The position numbers and the translations under genes were made by a program. The notes beneath the pieces are model-generated. The model was not told the origin of the DNA and searched no databases. It was given only the letters and a program-made list of their open reading frames with translations. Shown here piece by piece: positions 11,711 to 22,616 of a stretch of 64,000 nucleotides of DNA (its first letter is position 1; each line of letters starts with the position of its first letter). The DNA comes from Bryoerythrophyllum caledonicum (lineage: Eukaryota; Streptophyta; Bryopsida; Pottiales; Pottiaceae), in the NCBI GenBank assembly GCA_963971425.1, contig OZ020521.1, positions 25,498,012-25,562,011 of the forward strand, written 5' to 3'.

Positions 11711-12874
11711 TCAACGTGCTAAACACTCAGGACAAGACCATTGATCCACTGGTACTTCCAACAGAGGTGGAGTTAAGCATTCTAAATGCCACCCCGTAGA
11801 ACATAAGTCACAAATAACCATAGTGGCAGCCCTTTTGGCACTACCACACAACCGACAACGTAATCCAGCAGAGATGTGAGAGAGACCAGGGTGTACTGTC
11901 CCATCAATGTGTGGCAAGTGGCAAGGTGCACAATTACGTGTGTGATCCTTCCACTTCTTGCCATCACGACCCTCCAACACTAACACTCCTGAGTCCTTCA
12001 CCTCACGAACTCTCAAGATTATCCTTTCTATTGTCACATCCAAGGTGGTGGGCGTTGCTTGCTGCAAATACACATAGTCTCCAGGTGTAAAACGCCGCAG
12101 CTGCGGTCGATAACCACCTCCCCGTATTGTAGCATAGCGCAACGTATCTCGATGTTGAGCAATGGAGAGGTTCTTCAATGCCATAGGCATCACCCTTTTG
12201 AACAACTCTGCACGATGCTCACACACTTGAGCCCACGTGTCTGGATTGTCCATGTTAGCCAACACGGTGTCAGCATCTGCTTGAATGGCCTTCGGTAAAA
12301 CCGGGTGCCTTCCAAACAATAGATAGTAAGGTGAAAAAGACGCCAAGGATGCCTGTTTGCTGAACCGATAGCCCATTGCTATCCATGGTAGCTGTAAATC
12401 CCAATCCTGCTGATGTCCTTTCTTCAAGCTGTACTTCCGGAGCCCCCTCTTGACGGTTTGCACCATGCGCTCCGCCAATCCATCTGCTTCGGGGTGATTC
12501 CTCGAAGTAGTGCGATGATCAATCATCGCTTGCTCACACAACGTCTGAAACTCACACAAGAATTCTTTGCCTTGGTCTGTAAGTACCTCTGCTGGAGCTC
12601 CAAAGCGACTCAGAACACGGTCAAGAAATGAATATGCAGCTCCCTCACTAAACTTATCAGGTAATGCCACTAACTCTATCCATTTCGAGAAATGCTCGAT
12701 GATTACCAACACATACTTGTTGTGTCGAGGTGTCACTGGCAATAGACCTGCAAAATCCAAGCTCCATCTATATCCTAAGCCCATAATTGGCAAAGGTTGT
12801 AACAGAGGCATTGGAGCGTTAAAAGACGCTCGTACTCGGTCATACACCATACACCGAGCCACTAAAGCTTGCAC
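11711..12874 (-). pseudogene. Integrase core and C-terminal PHD finger
   Basis: The 387-codon frame starts in the integrase: LDFAG carries the first catalytic Asp, TDQGKEF the second and AERMVQ the Glu of the DDE triad. RFTPGDYVYLQ begins the C-terminal integrase domain. At about residues 337-384 there is a C4HC3 PHD finger (CRLC, CDLC, GWHLEC, WSCPEC). Chromoviruses of this superfamily usually carry a chromodomain there, and a PHD finger could likewise read histone tails to guide insertion; that role is inferred. A stop codon near 12880 separates this frame from the upstream zinc-binding part, so in its present state it is broken, although this segment itself is intact. Confidence 0.85.
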
Positions 12875-12880
12875 TTGGGA

Positions 12881-14083
12881 TTACATTCCACGCCACCAAT
12901 AGTGAATCTGAAGTAGACTATAAGTCCTCCGCACTCCAAACTGTCCAAGGTCCTCATGTGTGTCTTTAATCAGTTTCACTCTTTCTATTGAAGTTGGTAC
13001 TACCTTCTTAGTACCATCTGGCCACACTCTCATAAGGTGAGTCCTCTCCCACACAAACCTCTTAGCTCGTTGTAGAACCCTATCTCTCTCCTTATGAGAC
13101 CATGAAGCCACCGTTTCTCCCTCTTGCAAAAACTGCATCACATTCGTGTCTTCGTGAATATCTCTGGTGCCCCTAGACTCCTCACCTCCATCCTCATCTA
13201 CTGTGGCCACAGTAGCTTCCCTGGTGGTGTCTCCATTCAATGCCAATATTCCCAAAAAACCCGAACAATGCCAACCTGGCAACGGCTCGGTTTCACCCTC
13301 AGTATGCCACCTAGCACCTGTATCATCCTCTTGGTTTAGAATTGGATTGCGGCTAAGGCCATCTGCATCCATATTAACCAATCCTGCCCTATGAACCACC
13401 TTGAAGTCATACTCCATCAACATCAAGGCCCACCGTGCCAATTTTCCTGTCAATTTATCAGACTCCATCAACCATTTCAACGGCTGATGATCTGTAATTA
13501 ATAGAAATTCGTTACCGTAAAGATAACACCGAAAATGAGCAATTGCCCATATTGCAGCCAAGCATTCCCCCTCATACGAGCTATACTGAGCGTCAGCATT
13601 GTTGTTGGACCGGCTGGCATACGCAATCACAAATTCCTTACCATCATCATCCATTTGCGTCAATACTGCATCAATCCTCAACGAGCTCCAATCTGTGTAT
13701 AGCTGGTACGTCCTTCCTGCTATAGGCTTCCGAAGTATTGGTGCTGATGCCAAACGGTCTTTCAATTGTTGAAAGGCCGCCTCTTGCTCATCTCCCCAGA
13801 TCCAAGGTTGATCATTCCTTGTCAACATGCTTAATGGCTTGGCAATAGCACTGAAAGTTTTGACAAACTTTCTATAATAGTTACACAACCCCAGAAATAG
13901 TCTCAACCTACTAACATCTCGTGGTCTAGGAATAGACATCACTACTTTCACTTTGCTAGCTACCACACCTAATCCACTTGGATAAATCATGTGGCCTAAA
14001 TACTCAATGCGATCAAAGTAGAATTTGCACTTACCAGGGTGCAACTTTAATCCATGGAGCCTCAATCTAGCAAAAACCTCCAT
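12881..14083 (-). pseudogene. RT thumb, RNase H and integrase N-terminus
   Basis: A 400-codon frame. It begins with the RT segment GLKLHPGKCKFYFDRIEYLG typical of Ty3 elements. It continues through the connection and RNase H (QLYTDWSS at about residue 128, SSYEGECLAAIWA, LLITDHQPLKWL, ADGLSRNP). It ends in the integrase HHCC region (DTHEDLGQFGVRRTYSLL, then YWW). It stops at a TAA just before the cysteine pair of the zinc site, which is encoded in the next frame segment. In a complete element this would be one polyprotein with 14825-14130 and 12874-11711. Confidence 0.85.
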
Positions 14084-14086
14084 CTA

Positions 14087-14825
14087 GTGTAGTCTATGTT
14101 GCTTTCGATTCCTGCTAAAGACAATGATGTCATCGATATAGTATCTCACGAAATCCAACCCCGAGAATACTGTCCATAACCCTTTGAAATTCTGCTGGAG
14201 CATTCTTCAATCCAAACCGTAGAAACTTCCATTGAAACAACCGGTCCTTCCCATCCCTGTCAATGCCCAAGAACCCGGTTTTCTCCTTGTCTTCCTCTCT
14301 CAATTCAATCTGGTGGTATCGAGAGCATAAATCCAATGTACTAAACACCATGGCATGGCCAATGGCCTCAAAGTTCTCCTCAGGAGTTGGCATTGCATAA
14401 CGGTCTGACTTAGTGAATTTATTAATTCTTCTATAGTCACCACACATCCTTTTCTCAGTCCAATTACCATAAATGTCCTTCTTGGATGGCATAACCGTTG
14501 CTGATGCATACTCACAATCTGGAGGAGCCAACTCCACCAACTCTGCAGCCATCAATTCTTCAGTGCGAGCACGAATCATCTTCCGCTCCATGTCGCTGTA
14601 CTTGTATGGCTTTCGATAAATTGGTGCTTCGTCGGTTAAGTTAATATGCACTTCTTGCCCCTTCAACACTCCCATATTATATAAACTGAAAGCAAAACAA
14701 TCCAAATACTCCTTTAGGAACTCATGTACCTCCACCTCCACCACTCCATCTGCCAGGCCTACTCTTGGTTTCCAAGTGTCCTTAGTCACCACCTCCTTCG
14801 GTTCCTTTGGAGCAGGGTTTTCCAC
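14087..14825 (-). pseudogene. Reverse transcriptase, frameshifted before the YIDD motif
   Basis: The 231-codon frame carries RT fingers and palm motifs: YRKPYKYSDMERK, CGDYRRINKFT, a VFSTLDLCSRYHQI block with the first catalytic Asp, and FLRFGLKNAPAEFQRVMD. A single-base change near 14160 throws the next motif into another frame, where RYYIDDIIVFSRN is plainly visible. A TAG then precedes the thumb at 14083. The two active-site Asp residues of YIDD are preserved in sequence but not in frame. The enzyme type is clear and the copy is non-functional. Confidence 0.85.
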
Positions 14826-14834
14826 CCTTGGTTG

Positions 14835-15527
14835 CTATTGAATCCCCAGTGAAGGAGACTCCCCTCCTTCCTCCTCAATAAGACTCCCAAGTCCTTTCAA
14901 TCGACCCAATTTGTCAATTTCTTCCATGTGAAGAGCTGTGTGTTCTTCTAAGAAGATCTTCTCCACAACATCCTCCAAATCCATCCTCTGGTGAGCCAAT
15001 CTACTCTCTTCACTCCAGTTCTCCCCTCCATAGTGAAGATCCGTTGCCTTGGTGGTCGCAAAAATATTTGCGTTATCCCACATGATCCATGGATCAGGTG
15101 CAAAGGCCCTCTCGCCCCCAACCACTTTGCTTGTCACCCTGACAGAGGCAAGTGGTTCTCCTGCCGCCCGCAACTCATAATAATCCATGTTACTAGTCAA
15201 ACTAGAAGCTAACCGCTTCTGTTCTGCAACCACTAATGAAACAATCCAAGTCAAGCAATTTAAATCCATGGCCTGACCAAGTAAAAATTGTCTCTGTGGT
15301 TGTGAAACCCCAGGCACATCGGTGGTGCCAGTGGAAAAGCCCATGGCTCTCTCTCGCTCATTTGTATTTGGCTCCACCATCTCCTGGGACAATGAATCCC
15401 ATACAAGCCCAGGTCCATTATCCTTCAAGGCATAAGACCGTGCAAAGCTAACCAACGTGGATAAGGCCCTACGTGGTTCCCCCTTGCGGTTAACTACCGC
15501 TAATGGTGCCTGGTCATCGTGATACAC
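14835..15527 (-). pseudogene. C-terminal part of the methyltransferase and linker to RT
   Basis: A 230-codon frame. Residues about 10-35 (RKGEPRRALSTLVSFARSYA) fit the target-recognition side of DNMT3/DRM-like enzymes. Residues about 57-92 (NERERAMGFSTGTT, then RQFLLGQAMDLNCL) match the C-terminal motifs IX-X pattern in which E-R-x-x-x-M-G-F and L-L-G-x-A-x-D close the catalytic fold. The remaining part (about 110-230) is an acidic linker leading to the RT frame, which begins 10 bp after its stop codon. The frame is offset from the upstream methyltransferase segment. Confidence 0.7.
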
Positions 15528-15946
15528 GCGCCGTGGTGTCCTACAATATAACCAGGCGGTTGCCTTTGAGAAGTCTGAAGCAATCGAAGCACTCGAATCA
15601 TGTCAAAGAACCTGGAAGAACGGGAATCCTTTAACCCATTCTGATTGCCTGCCATAGACATGCCTTGGCAAGGCCATCCTGCAATGACAAGGTCCACATG
15701 ACCCACACGGTGAATGTCATCGTCTGAAAACAAGGAAATATCACCCACAAGCGTAGAGAAGGAGGTTTTGATGGCACTCATGGCCAACAATTCTGGGAAT
15801 TGAGTCCTCAGTCTTCGTGTGTGACGTTTGGCCACATGTCTTGCTGCTTCATCCACATCCACGTAAATGTAGCGCTTAACCTTGATCCCAGCTTGTAAAA
15901 CAGCTGCCAAGCCTGTGCCAATGCCTCCAAATAGTTCCAACAACAC
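15500..15946 (-). pseudogene. Cytosine-C5 DNA methyltransferase, catalytic N-terminal half
   Basis: The 148-codon frame begins LLELFGGIGTGLAAVLQAG, the S-adenosylmethionine-binding motif I (F-G-G-I-G-T-G). Motif II follows (YIYVDVDEAARHVA). Motif IV carries the catalytic cysteine (LVIAGWPCQGMSMAG, Cys near residue 93), then SSRFFDMIRVLRLLQ. After PPGYIV the expected ENV motif VI and the following motifs are absent and the frame shifts, so roughly 60-80 codons appear to be deleted. Family: DNMT, most like the DNMT3/DRM branch by eye. It lies between the protease and RT in the same orientation, in a polyprotein context. In an intact relative it could methylate element or target DNA. Confidence 0.85.
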
Positions 15947-16024
15947 GATGCCATCTGTTGGTGCCTTCCAATGGATGGTGGCAATGTCTAATGGAGGTCC
16001 TAGGTCTTGGTCAACTCCAGGCTC

Positions 16025-16273
16025 TTATTGCAATTGTGGTAGCATAGAATGCTGCCATGCCTCTTCCACTGCTAACTCCGCGGCCTTCTTCAACTGGGTG
16101 GTGTTACTCCACGCTGCCTCGATTCCAGGTCTGTATCCTTCTTCCTCTCCACCACTCGTGTTGCCCATGTAGACATCCACTTTCTCTGAAATGTGGTCAA
16201 CCCTAGAAGGATCCTCAAAACCTGCTTGAAACCATGAAGGTTTCATATTCATACCTCCAGAGAAGGCAAACAC
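16025..16273 (-). pseudogene. Linker between protease and methyltransferase
   Basis: An 82-codon frame with no recognised domain. It contains GGMNMKPSWFQAGFEDPS and an Ala/Glu-rich end, and stops 4 codons before the region leading into the methyltransferase. By position it belongs to the same polyprotein, separated from Gag-protease by stops near 16508 and 16350. Confidence 0.5.
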
Positions 16274-16507
16274 GTCAGCTAAGTTACCAGTAAGAACTCG
16301 AATAAATCGAGCTGGCAGCTGAGCCTTCCGCCCATCTCCTGCTTGCCATCCTCATCTATAGCTTGCTGACTCCTCCCAGAAATCCAAGGTGAATTCCATA
16401 GAGTAAAGCACCGCCGAGCCCACCAAGACATCATACGACTTGGCCTCCGTAACGATCGCCTTCACCTTCATAGAACTGGCATCTGCCACATCAGTTTGGT
16501 TGAATTG

Positions 16508-18301
16508 TTACACCAACTCAGCCCTTGTGATCCCTGTCGCGTGCTCTGTACCTCCCATGGATGTGCTAATGGTCCAGGGACACTTCTCCACAGTATCCCC
16601 AGTTAATCCCAATCCTTCCATAGCAGACGCTCCTAGCATCAAAGCTTGAGCTCCTGAATCCAGAAGCACACGTCGAGGTACAAATATCTTCCCCTTAGGC
16701 CCATTGAGTTGGAAAATACCTTGGGAATTATCAACCACTACCACACCAGGGATAATGGATGATCTCTCAATCGCAGGTCTAGCGGCCATTGTCTTCACAC
16801 GCATGGCTGCAAAAAGCAGCTCCTCCACGTTGTCACTCTGGCTCTTCTCTGCCTGGATTATCTCTGTCTTCAATACATTAACACCCGGGGAGTTGTCTAA
16901 CTCACACATTGAGGCCACACTTTTGAAGACCTCTGCCACACTGAAGCCATCCTGTGACAACATCTTAGCAGAAAATAACGAGGCTTCCCACACGGAAGTA
17001 GTTGCCTCCATAAGTGCTCGAGAACCTCCTGTGAGTCCTCTAGCTTGTGGTAAGGCTTGTGTGGGTATTGCCACTGGTCGTGGTGGAGGTACCATGGATG
17101 ACGTGGGTACCATCTCTTCTAACGTGAAGGATTGAGGCAACCTGACTTGTCGATTATCCTTTCCATGGTGGAGATCCAGAGTTGGACTAGCTCCACGTGG
17201 AACATCCTTGGAACTTGGAGTATGACTCCGTGTGAGGGCACAGGCCTCCTGTGTGCCATCCTTTATGGCAAGTGCCATGCCACTCAACATAAAATCTCCA
17301 AATTCATCATCTACAGAGCTAAAACCGCCCCCAGTATGAAAACTGGGAGTAACCTGAGGCTTGCTACCTACCACATTGGTATTGGCACTCATAGCTTCCA
17401 TCTTGGCCTCCAACTCGGCAAATTTGGCCTTCCAGCTCTTCTTCTCCCCTCCAGTGGCCTTGGACTCCTTGTCCTTGCCTCCTTTAGCTCCCTTGCTCCC
17501 CGTGGGCTTCAACTCTGGATGAAGCTTCCAGCACCTAGCCTCTCCATGCCCCTTGGCACCACAACCCGAGCAAAATCCTCCAGTCTGAGGTGTGGAAGTC
17601 TTACCTTCCTTGCAATCCTTCCTCTGATGTCCTGGCTTCCCACATTTGAAGCATAAGCCACCAGACTCTGCAGTATACGAAGGAATGGCCACCTTGGCCA
17701 CCTTAACCTTCTCTGAGACCTTCTCTTCACGTTTGAAAAAGCCCATGGCTGCCTTCTCTTCCAGTAAGTTTATCTCAATCCGCTCCGAAGTCTCAAAAAC
17801 AAACCGTAGTGTCGTGGGTACTCCCAATCGCAACGTCTCATTGCGAACCAAGGTCTTTAACTCCTTATCCAGGATACTGTACCAATGTTGCACTACCTGT
17901 TGTTCTATAACTCCGTGAGTGACTGAGATTAGTCTCCTTAATCTCGCATGAGCCTCTCTCAGAGACTCGTCACCTCCACGTGTGAAGGAACGCAGGGCCT
18001 TCATCTTATCCGCCCTCTGTCCTTGGTAGTCTGTATGGAGTTGCACGAAGAATTCCACGATGGGATTGAATGGAGGTGGATGATTTACCAGTATCTCTGT
18101 CTGCTCCACATCCTCCGTTGAGCTCATGCCTTCCTCCATCTTTCCCTTGGACAAGAGTGAGGGTGTCACCCTCCGTGCCCCACCGAACACGTCCACGTAG
18201 TTCGGTGCGTAGAAGTCTCTCCAGGCCATGATTTCAGTGAAATGGGCCGCCTCAAATTCTCCGTAGTTTGCTAGTGGTGCTCCCTCCAGACACCCAAACA
18301 A
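16508..18301 (-). pseudogene. Gag with two zinc knuckles, and aspartic protease
   Basis: A 597-codon frame. Residues about 75-190 have the helical capsid pattern of retrotransposon Gag (VEFFVQLHTDYQGQRADK, then ESLREAHARLRRLI). Two CCHC knuckles follow, CFKCGKPGHQRKDC at 217-230 and CSGCGAKGHGEARC at 244-257, which bind RNA during packaging. After a variable linker a pepsin-like protease motif LLDSGAQALMLG appears at 546-557. The frame opens just after a TGA at about 18308, where the upstream frame (18523-18308) ends in NPYMV; both read as one protein with a single stop, so the copy is inactive. Confidence 0.85.
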
Positions 18302-19363
18302 GGCTCTTCACACCATGTATGGATTGAAGTTGGGGATACGTGACTTCTGGAGTTCACACCACATGGTGAACTCCCTCTTGAAGTCATCGACTTCGATGGT
18401 GCCCGTGGCACCTGAAAATCTTCGTACCCCTCTTTCTCCACCTCCATATGGTGAAGCCATTTCCTCCCAATCAAAATATGATTGGTAAGGTTTTATGGGT
18501 AAGACTGGAACCTGAATACTCACCTATGGGCTTTCAAGAAATTCCTCCTCTTCGACCAGTGGCAAAGCACTCCTCTCTGCCTCTTCTGGTTGGCCACGAT
18601 TTTCTGTCAATACTCTCTCACTAGCATCTACTGAGAAGGGGGTGTTTCTACGTGTAAACCCGGGACCCTTCCAGTTCTCTAGATTGCTAATTGGGTGCTC
18701 TTACTGGAACAATCGCCAGGCCTCATGGGTTCCTCTCATCTCTGGGGCATAGATTGTGGATGTCACTTCCCAATCCAATATCTCTAAGGTAAGAATATCC
18801 CACACACTCGAGGCACGCTCCTGCCACGTGTTAACCTCCCACTGCCAGGTAGTGTGGAATAAAAATCCTTCGCTCTCGAACTCGGTGAAAATGAGGGAGA
18901 AGGTGGGTAACTGGATGCCTGAAGAGAAGTCCTCAACCTCTATACCATATCTGGATCCAGAATTTCGAAGAACCACGGCCTTACCTCCAGTTACCAAGTC
19001 TTCGACCCCCACTTGCCCACGAGCACGGCACAGCGGTGCTGGAATTCCTTCCTTCACCCGAAGCGAACGAATTTTCTGCACCCCACCGAGTGAAGTCCAA
19101 TACTTCACCGATTCTGCACTCAACACCTTCGTACCTGGTTTACGCAAATTCTGAGGCCCTATGCGAGATTTGGCTATGGGTAAAAGCTCAAAGTCCCCGT
19201 GGCTTCCACTTGTTGTGGCTGGGGCACCTTTCACTCGTAGGCTCTGTAAACAATCGATCAAGGTGTCCAACACCTCGCCATCAATTTCCACCTTCGGCCC
19301 ACTAGTCCTCTCGGGTTTCTTAGACTTACCTCTTTCCTCCATGGTCCATAACTCAAGTCTCAA
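18302..19363 (-). pseudogene. Gag N-terminal region
   Basis: Two frames precede the main Gag frame. At 19363-18701 there are 220 codons, probably starting at the second Met (TMEERGKSKKPERTSG), with no recognised domain. At 18523-18308 there are 71 codons (SYFDWEEMASPYGG, then FKREFTMWCELQKS), leading directly into 18301. A stop near 18700 and another at 18308 interrupt them. By order and strand they are the N-terminus of the same polyprotein. Confidence 0.6.
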
Positions 19364-19479
19364 ATATCCTTGAAATTCTCAAACCATATTAACAGAGTCC
19401 CCGCAAGCTTCCAAGCGTCCACTTTACCCTCCACCAGGTGCTATGAGTATAAAATCATCTTTCAACCTCCTGGTAGTCA

Positions 19480-20450
19480 ATGTTGGTACTCGGGTAATCT
19501 CATACGCAAACCCTACCTAACCTCATACGGGTACGGCAACCATTAATATGGTCCCAGTCTCGGTTACCAACCCCCACAGCCGGTCATCAACCCGATTGCT
19601 GGTTATCAACAGGACTGTAGGTCATCAACCCCACAGCCGGTCAACAACCAAGGGGCCGGGTTTAAACCAAACACCGGATATCAGTCGCATATACGAGTGT
19701 CACTAATCCAGGTGGGTATCATCACAACACTGGGTTTCTACACCAGTTTCAGGGTATCAAGTGTAAATGCGGATAAGGTTATCAATCACAACCGGGTATA
19801 AGCTCAAATCGGGTATCGTACCACACCCGGGTGTCAGCTCTTCCTGCCGGGTATCTCTCACTTGTCCGGGTATAAACCCACAAACCCGGATATCAACCCA
19901 CAGACCCGGGTTCAAACCCTGCCTCGGGTATACACTCTACCCCGAGTATAAACACCTGCCCGGTTATCGTACACCAACGCCGGGTACCAGTAGCATCAGG
20001 GTACCAGTATACGCTAAGAACCGGGTATCAAACCCTTAAACCATGTATCAACTCTCAAACGGGTATCAAACAAGCAAGAGGGTCTCAACAGTATAACCGG
20101 GACCCGCCCTAACTAGGTACCACTCTAACCGGGTACAACCTCAACCGGATACCAACACTGCCCCGGGTATAAGTCAAGAAAAGGGTATCACGGCGGACAA
20201 GGTAACAACAATCAAAAGGGTCTTACACACAATCAGGGTACCCGTCCGAAATAGGATATCAACGTCTCTCTAGATATCAATCACTACGATGGTTATCATT
20301 CCCTGCTCCGATTCTCAATCACACCCGGGTACAAACCGATGTCCCGGGTATCATGTTCGAGGACTGGGTACTACACTGTATCCGAGTATAAATCATCAAC
20401 AGGGTATAACCATAAACCAGCAGACCGGGTCGGAGAGAGCCGCAGCGAAC
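19480..20450. repeat. Degenerate array of CCGGGTATCA-type motifs
   Basis: For about 1 kb, variants of CCGGGTATCAA, CGGGTATAAA and CGGGTACCA recur roughly every 20-25 bp in one orientation, separated by C/A-rich spacers. No coding frame is supported. It lies immediately upstream of the Gag start of the methyltransferase element and could be that element's 5' leader or LTR, or an old satellite. Confidence 0.65.
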
Positions 20451-20689
20451 GCTGTCAGTGCCTGTCTGCGCTGTATCTGTGTGAATCCTTATGCGTCTGA
20501 AGAGATACCTCTCATTCCTTGCTCATGCACCACACCCTGTAGTTCATTTGCGCATCCGGCGTGAAGCTGCTGCTCCTGGTGAATGCCGCACAATAGCCTA
20601 ATGCTTGGTGCTGCATCAACGCTATGTTGGTGTTTGAAAAGCGCCGAACTCGAGACCAGTGGGTCTACCGACTAGCGTAAACCACAACC

Positions 20690-21735
20690 CCGCCGCTGGT
20701 ACTTGCACGCAGGGCTGGTGCCGCTATCTCCCACACCACTCTACACGAGGTGTTGCTGGTCTTTGACGTCCATTCCGGAATCCATGTTCAACGAGACAGC
20801 CACGGCGTAAATCTTAAACTAATTTCACGTACCAAGAACGCTAGCCTCCTCAATGTGGTTCTGGCTCATGAGTTCGTCAATCGCACAAGACCACTCCGCC
20901 TCTGGCACAACAAGCTTCTCCCGCACTCTCAGAAGTTCACACCCGCAGCGTATGTCGCAAAGTACCATGTGAAAGATCAAACGTCAGTGTCCACCTTTCT
21001 GCGCGCCTGTCCCATGGACGAGCCCCCGGACGATGTGATCGTCGCATCCGCCAACGACGGCGGCACGACCTCTTTCACCAGCGGATTCAGCTTCGCGAGC
21101 AGTCCCCACTCGAACAGCCTTGGAGGAGGATGGTAAGATCCGGTTCCAAGCTGCTGCTGCTGCCTTTGTAACCCGCATTCTCTTCTCCACAGCCCAGAGA
21201 GAAGGGGTCGCAAGGCGACGAAGCCGTTTGCAGGCTTGGGAGCTCTTACGCGGATCCCTGCTCCGGTCTCCCGAATTACCACAATATTGACATTGTCGTG
21301 GCGCATCTTAAGCCCCGGCAGGTTAAAGCAATGCACTAGCGACGCGAACAGGTCCAGCTCCTTGCGCAACTGCACATTGCGCGAACTCACACCGCCACCG
21401 ACGTTCTGCACACAAAAGTAAAAAACCACGACCACCACCACAACAGCGCCGAATGCCACTCGGGACTCCAGCTTCGCGTCCAGCTTCGTCTGTAGCTCCT
21501 CCATCACAGCCACCGCCGCGGCTCCCAAGGTCGTTTGCCCAAACGTTACGCCCGTCCACCTTCAGCAAGCTCCCCAAAGTGGCACCTGCAACCCACGAGC
21601 ACCACCACTGTGCAGGCGTGCGTCGTCTCTCTCCTGTGAAAGCGGATCTAAGATCCTCACAGAAAGTGTGGATGAAGACTAAGGTCAACGAACTGTCATC
21701 CACTTGGATTGGCTTATAGTTGACATCCGCCACTC
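20690..21735. other. GC-rich gene-derived island, strand uncertain
   Basis: Base composition changes sharply here. On the plus strand a stop-free frame (20681-21136) reads like protein (HEVLLVFDVHSGIHVQRDSH) after a TTGCACGCAG acceptor, and ends beside a GTAAGA donor at about 21133 with a CTTCTCCACAG acceptor 60 bp later. On the minus strand the 21528-20977 frame has a hydrophobic segment (VAFGAVVVVVVVFYFCV) and a plausible globular stretch (KELDLFASLVHCFNLPGLKM). A further minus frame starts MADVNYKPIQVDD at 21733. I could not decide the strand and recognise no family. It may be a captured host gene fragment or a residual host gene. Confidence 0.35.
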
Positions 21736-21739
21736 ATTC

Positions 21740-22610
21740 TCACCCTTATCCAATGGATTTCATCCGCTTAGCTAAGCACACTTGAGGTTTTGCAACAAAA
21801 TTTCAGCACTAAAACATAGCTCAAAAACACCCTAAACACAACATTTTGAGGGTTTTAAGTGTCACTAAATCACTAGGAATACACTCATATCTTAGTGGTG
21901 ATCTTTCTCAAGTAATAAATAAGTAGAAAATACTCATAAACTACACATAGTCAAGCCAATGCCATTCTTAAAGAATGGTCGCATAATAACAATGAAGTTT
22001 AAGAAGTGCACGCAAGCACGCACTCTCTCACTCCATCACGTGGGAGACTCAACTTGAGAAAGATGAGTCTCCCCACACTACACGTGGAGGTCATTTGGAC
22101 TCCAAGTCCCAAATGAGGTGTCAAAAGACACCACCAAGGCCCTAAAAGTCAAATAATACTAATACTAACTCTAATTAACAATTAAAGCTAGCATCTAGGG
22201 TTTCCTTGGGCCATTTAACCTCCTAGTTGGTTTACAACGCGTAAACCAACCTCCACAAACCCTCCAACGCGTCGAACCTGACATTCACCCTATTGCTAAT
22301 GAATGATAAGTTCATTATATTTCATTCACGCCCTAGAACTTTTGATGAACTTTCTGAAATGATGTGACACATTAGAAATTGAGCTTTCAAGAGTGTAGTA
22401 TGTGTGGATGAAGTATGTCAACACAAAACTTCATTCATGCATAACTCTCTCATTCAAGTTCCATTGCTAATGTGCTACATCACTTTAGAAACCACATGAA
22501 ATTCTCAAGAGTAGACTTTAGAGGAATGCCGACTCCGGCACTCCTTTGGGAGTGTCTACAAGAAAGTTCATGACACTTGCCTTTGAATTGAAGGTTCTTC
22601 AAGTAATATC
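21740..22610. other. Non-coding stretch
   Basis: AT-rich with no supportable gene. It contains a short inverted repeat GGTTTAC-AACGC-GTAAACC near 22230. At 22515-22555 a segment (CCGGCACTCCTTTGG, then AGTG and CTACAAGAAA) closely matches 11163-11207. Confidence 0.5.
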
Positions 22611-22616
22611 TTTCAT

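Larger units (their letters stand above)
11641..19363 (-). mobile_element. Ty3/gypsy retrotransposon encoding a DNA methyltransferase and a PHD finger (internal region)
   Basis: Minus-strand coding order is Gag (19363 to about 16700), protease (about 16670), C5-DNA methyltransferase (15946-15220), reverse transcriptase (14825-14090), RNase H (about 13700-13400), integrase (13100-11960) and PHD finger (11866-11722). RT before integrase defines Ty3/gypsy. The element is old: the frame is broken by at least three in-frame stops, an RT frameshift and a break in the methyltransferase. No LTR pair was found by eye. A GATTAACGATGGGGC sequence follows the last stop codon (11652-11666, read on the minus strand). 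The upstream region is a repetitive tract at 19480-20450. Confidence 0.85.

Noticed and set aside
13124-13394. Plus-strand frames opposite the methyltransferase retrotransposon (12059-19305)
   Set aside because: They lie antisense to recognisable RT, RNase H, integrase and Gag frames and show no protein-like features of their own.
11177-22560. Helitron 3' end or CACTA end at the shared CTACAAGAAA segment
   Set aside because: There is a hairpin but no CTRR terminus, no CACTA start and no matching inverted end nearby.
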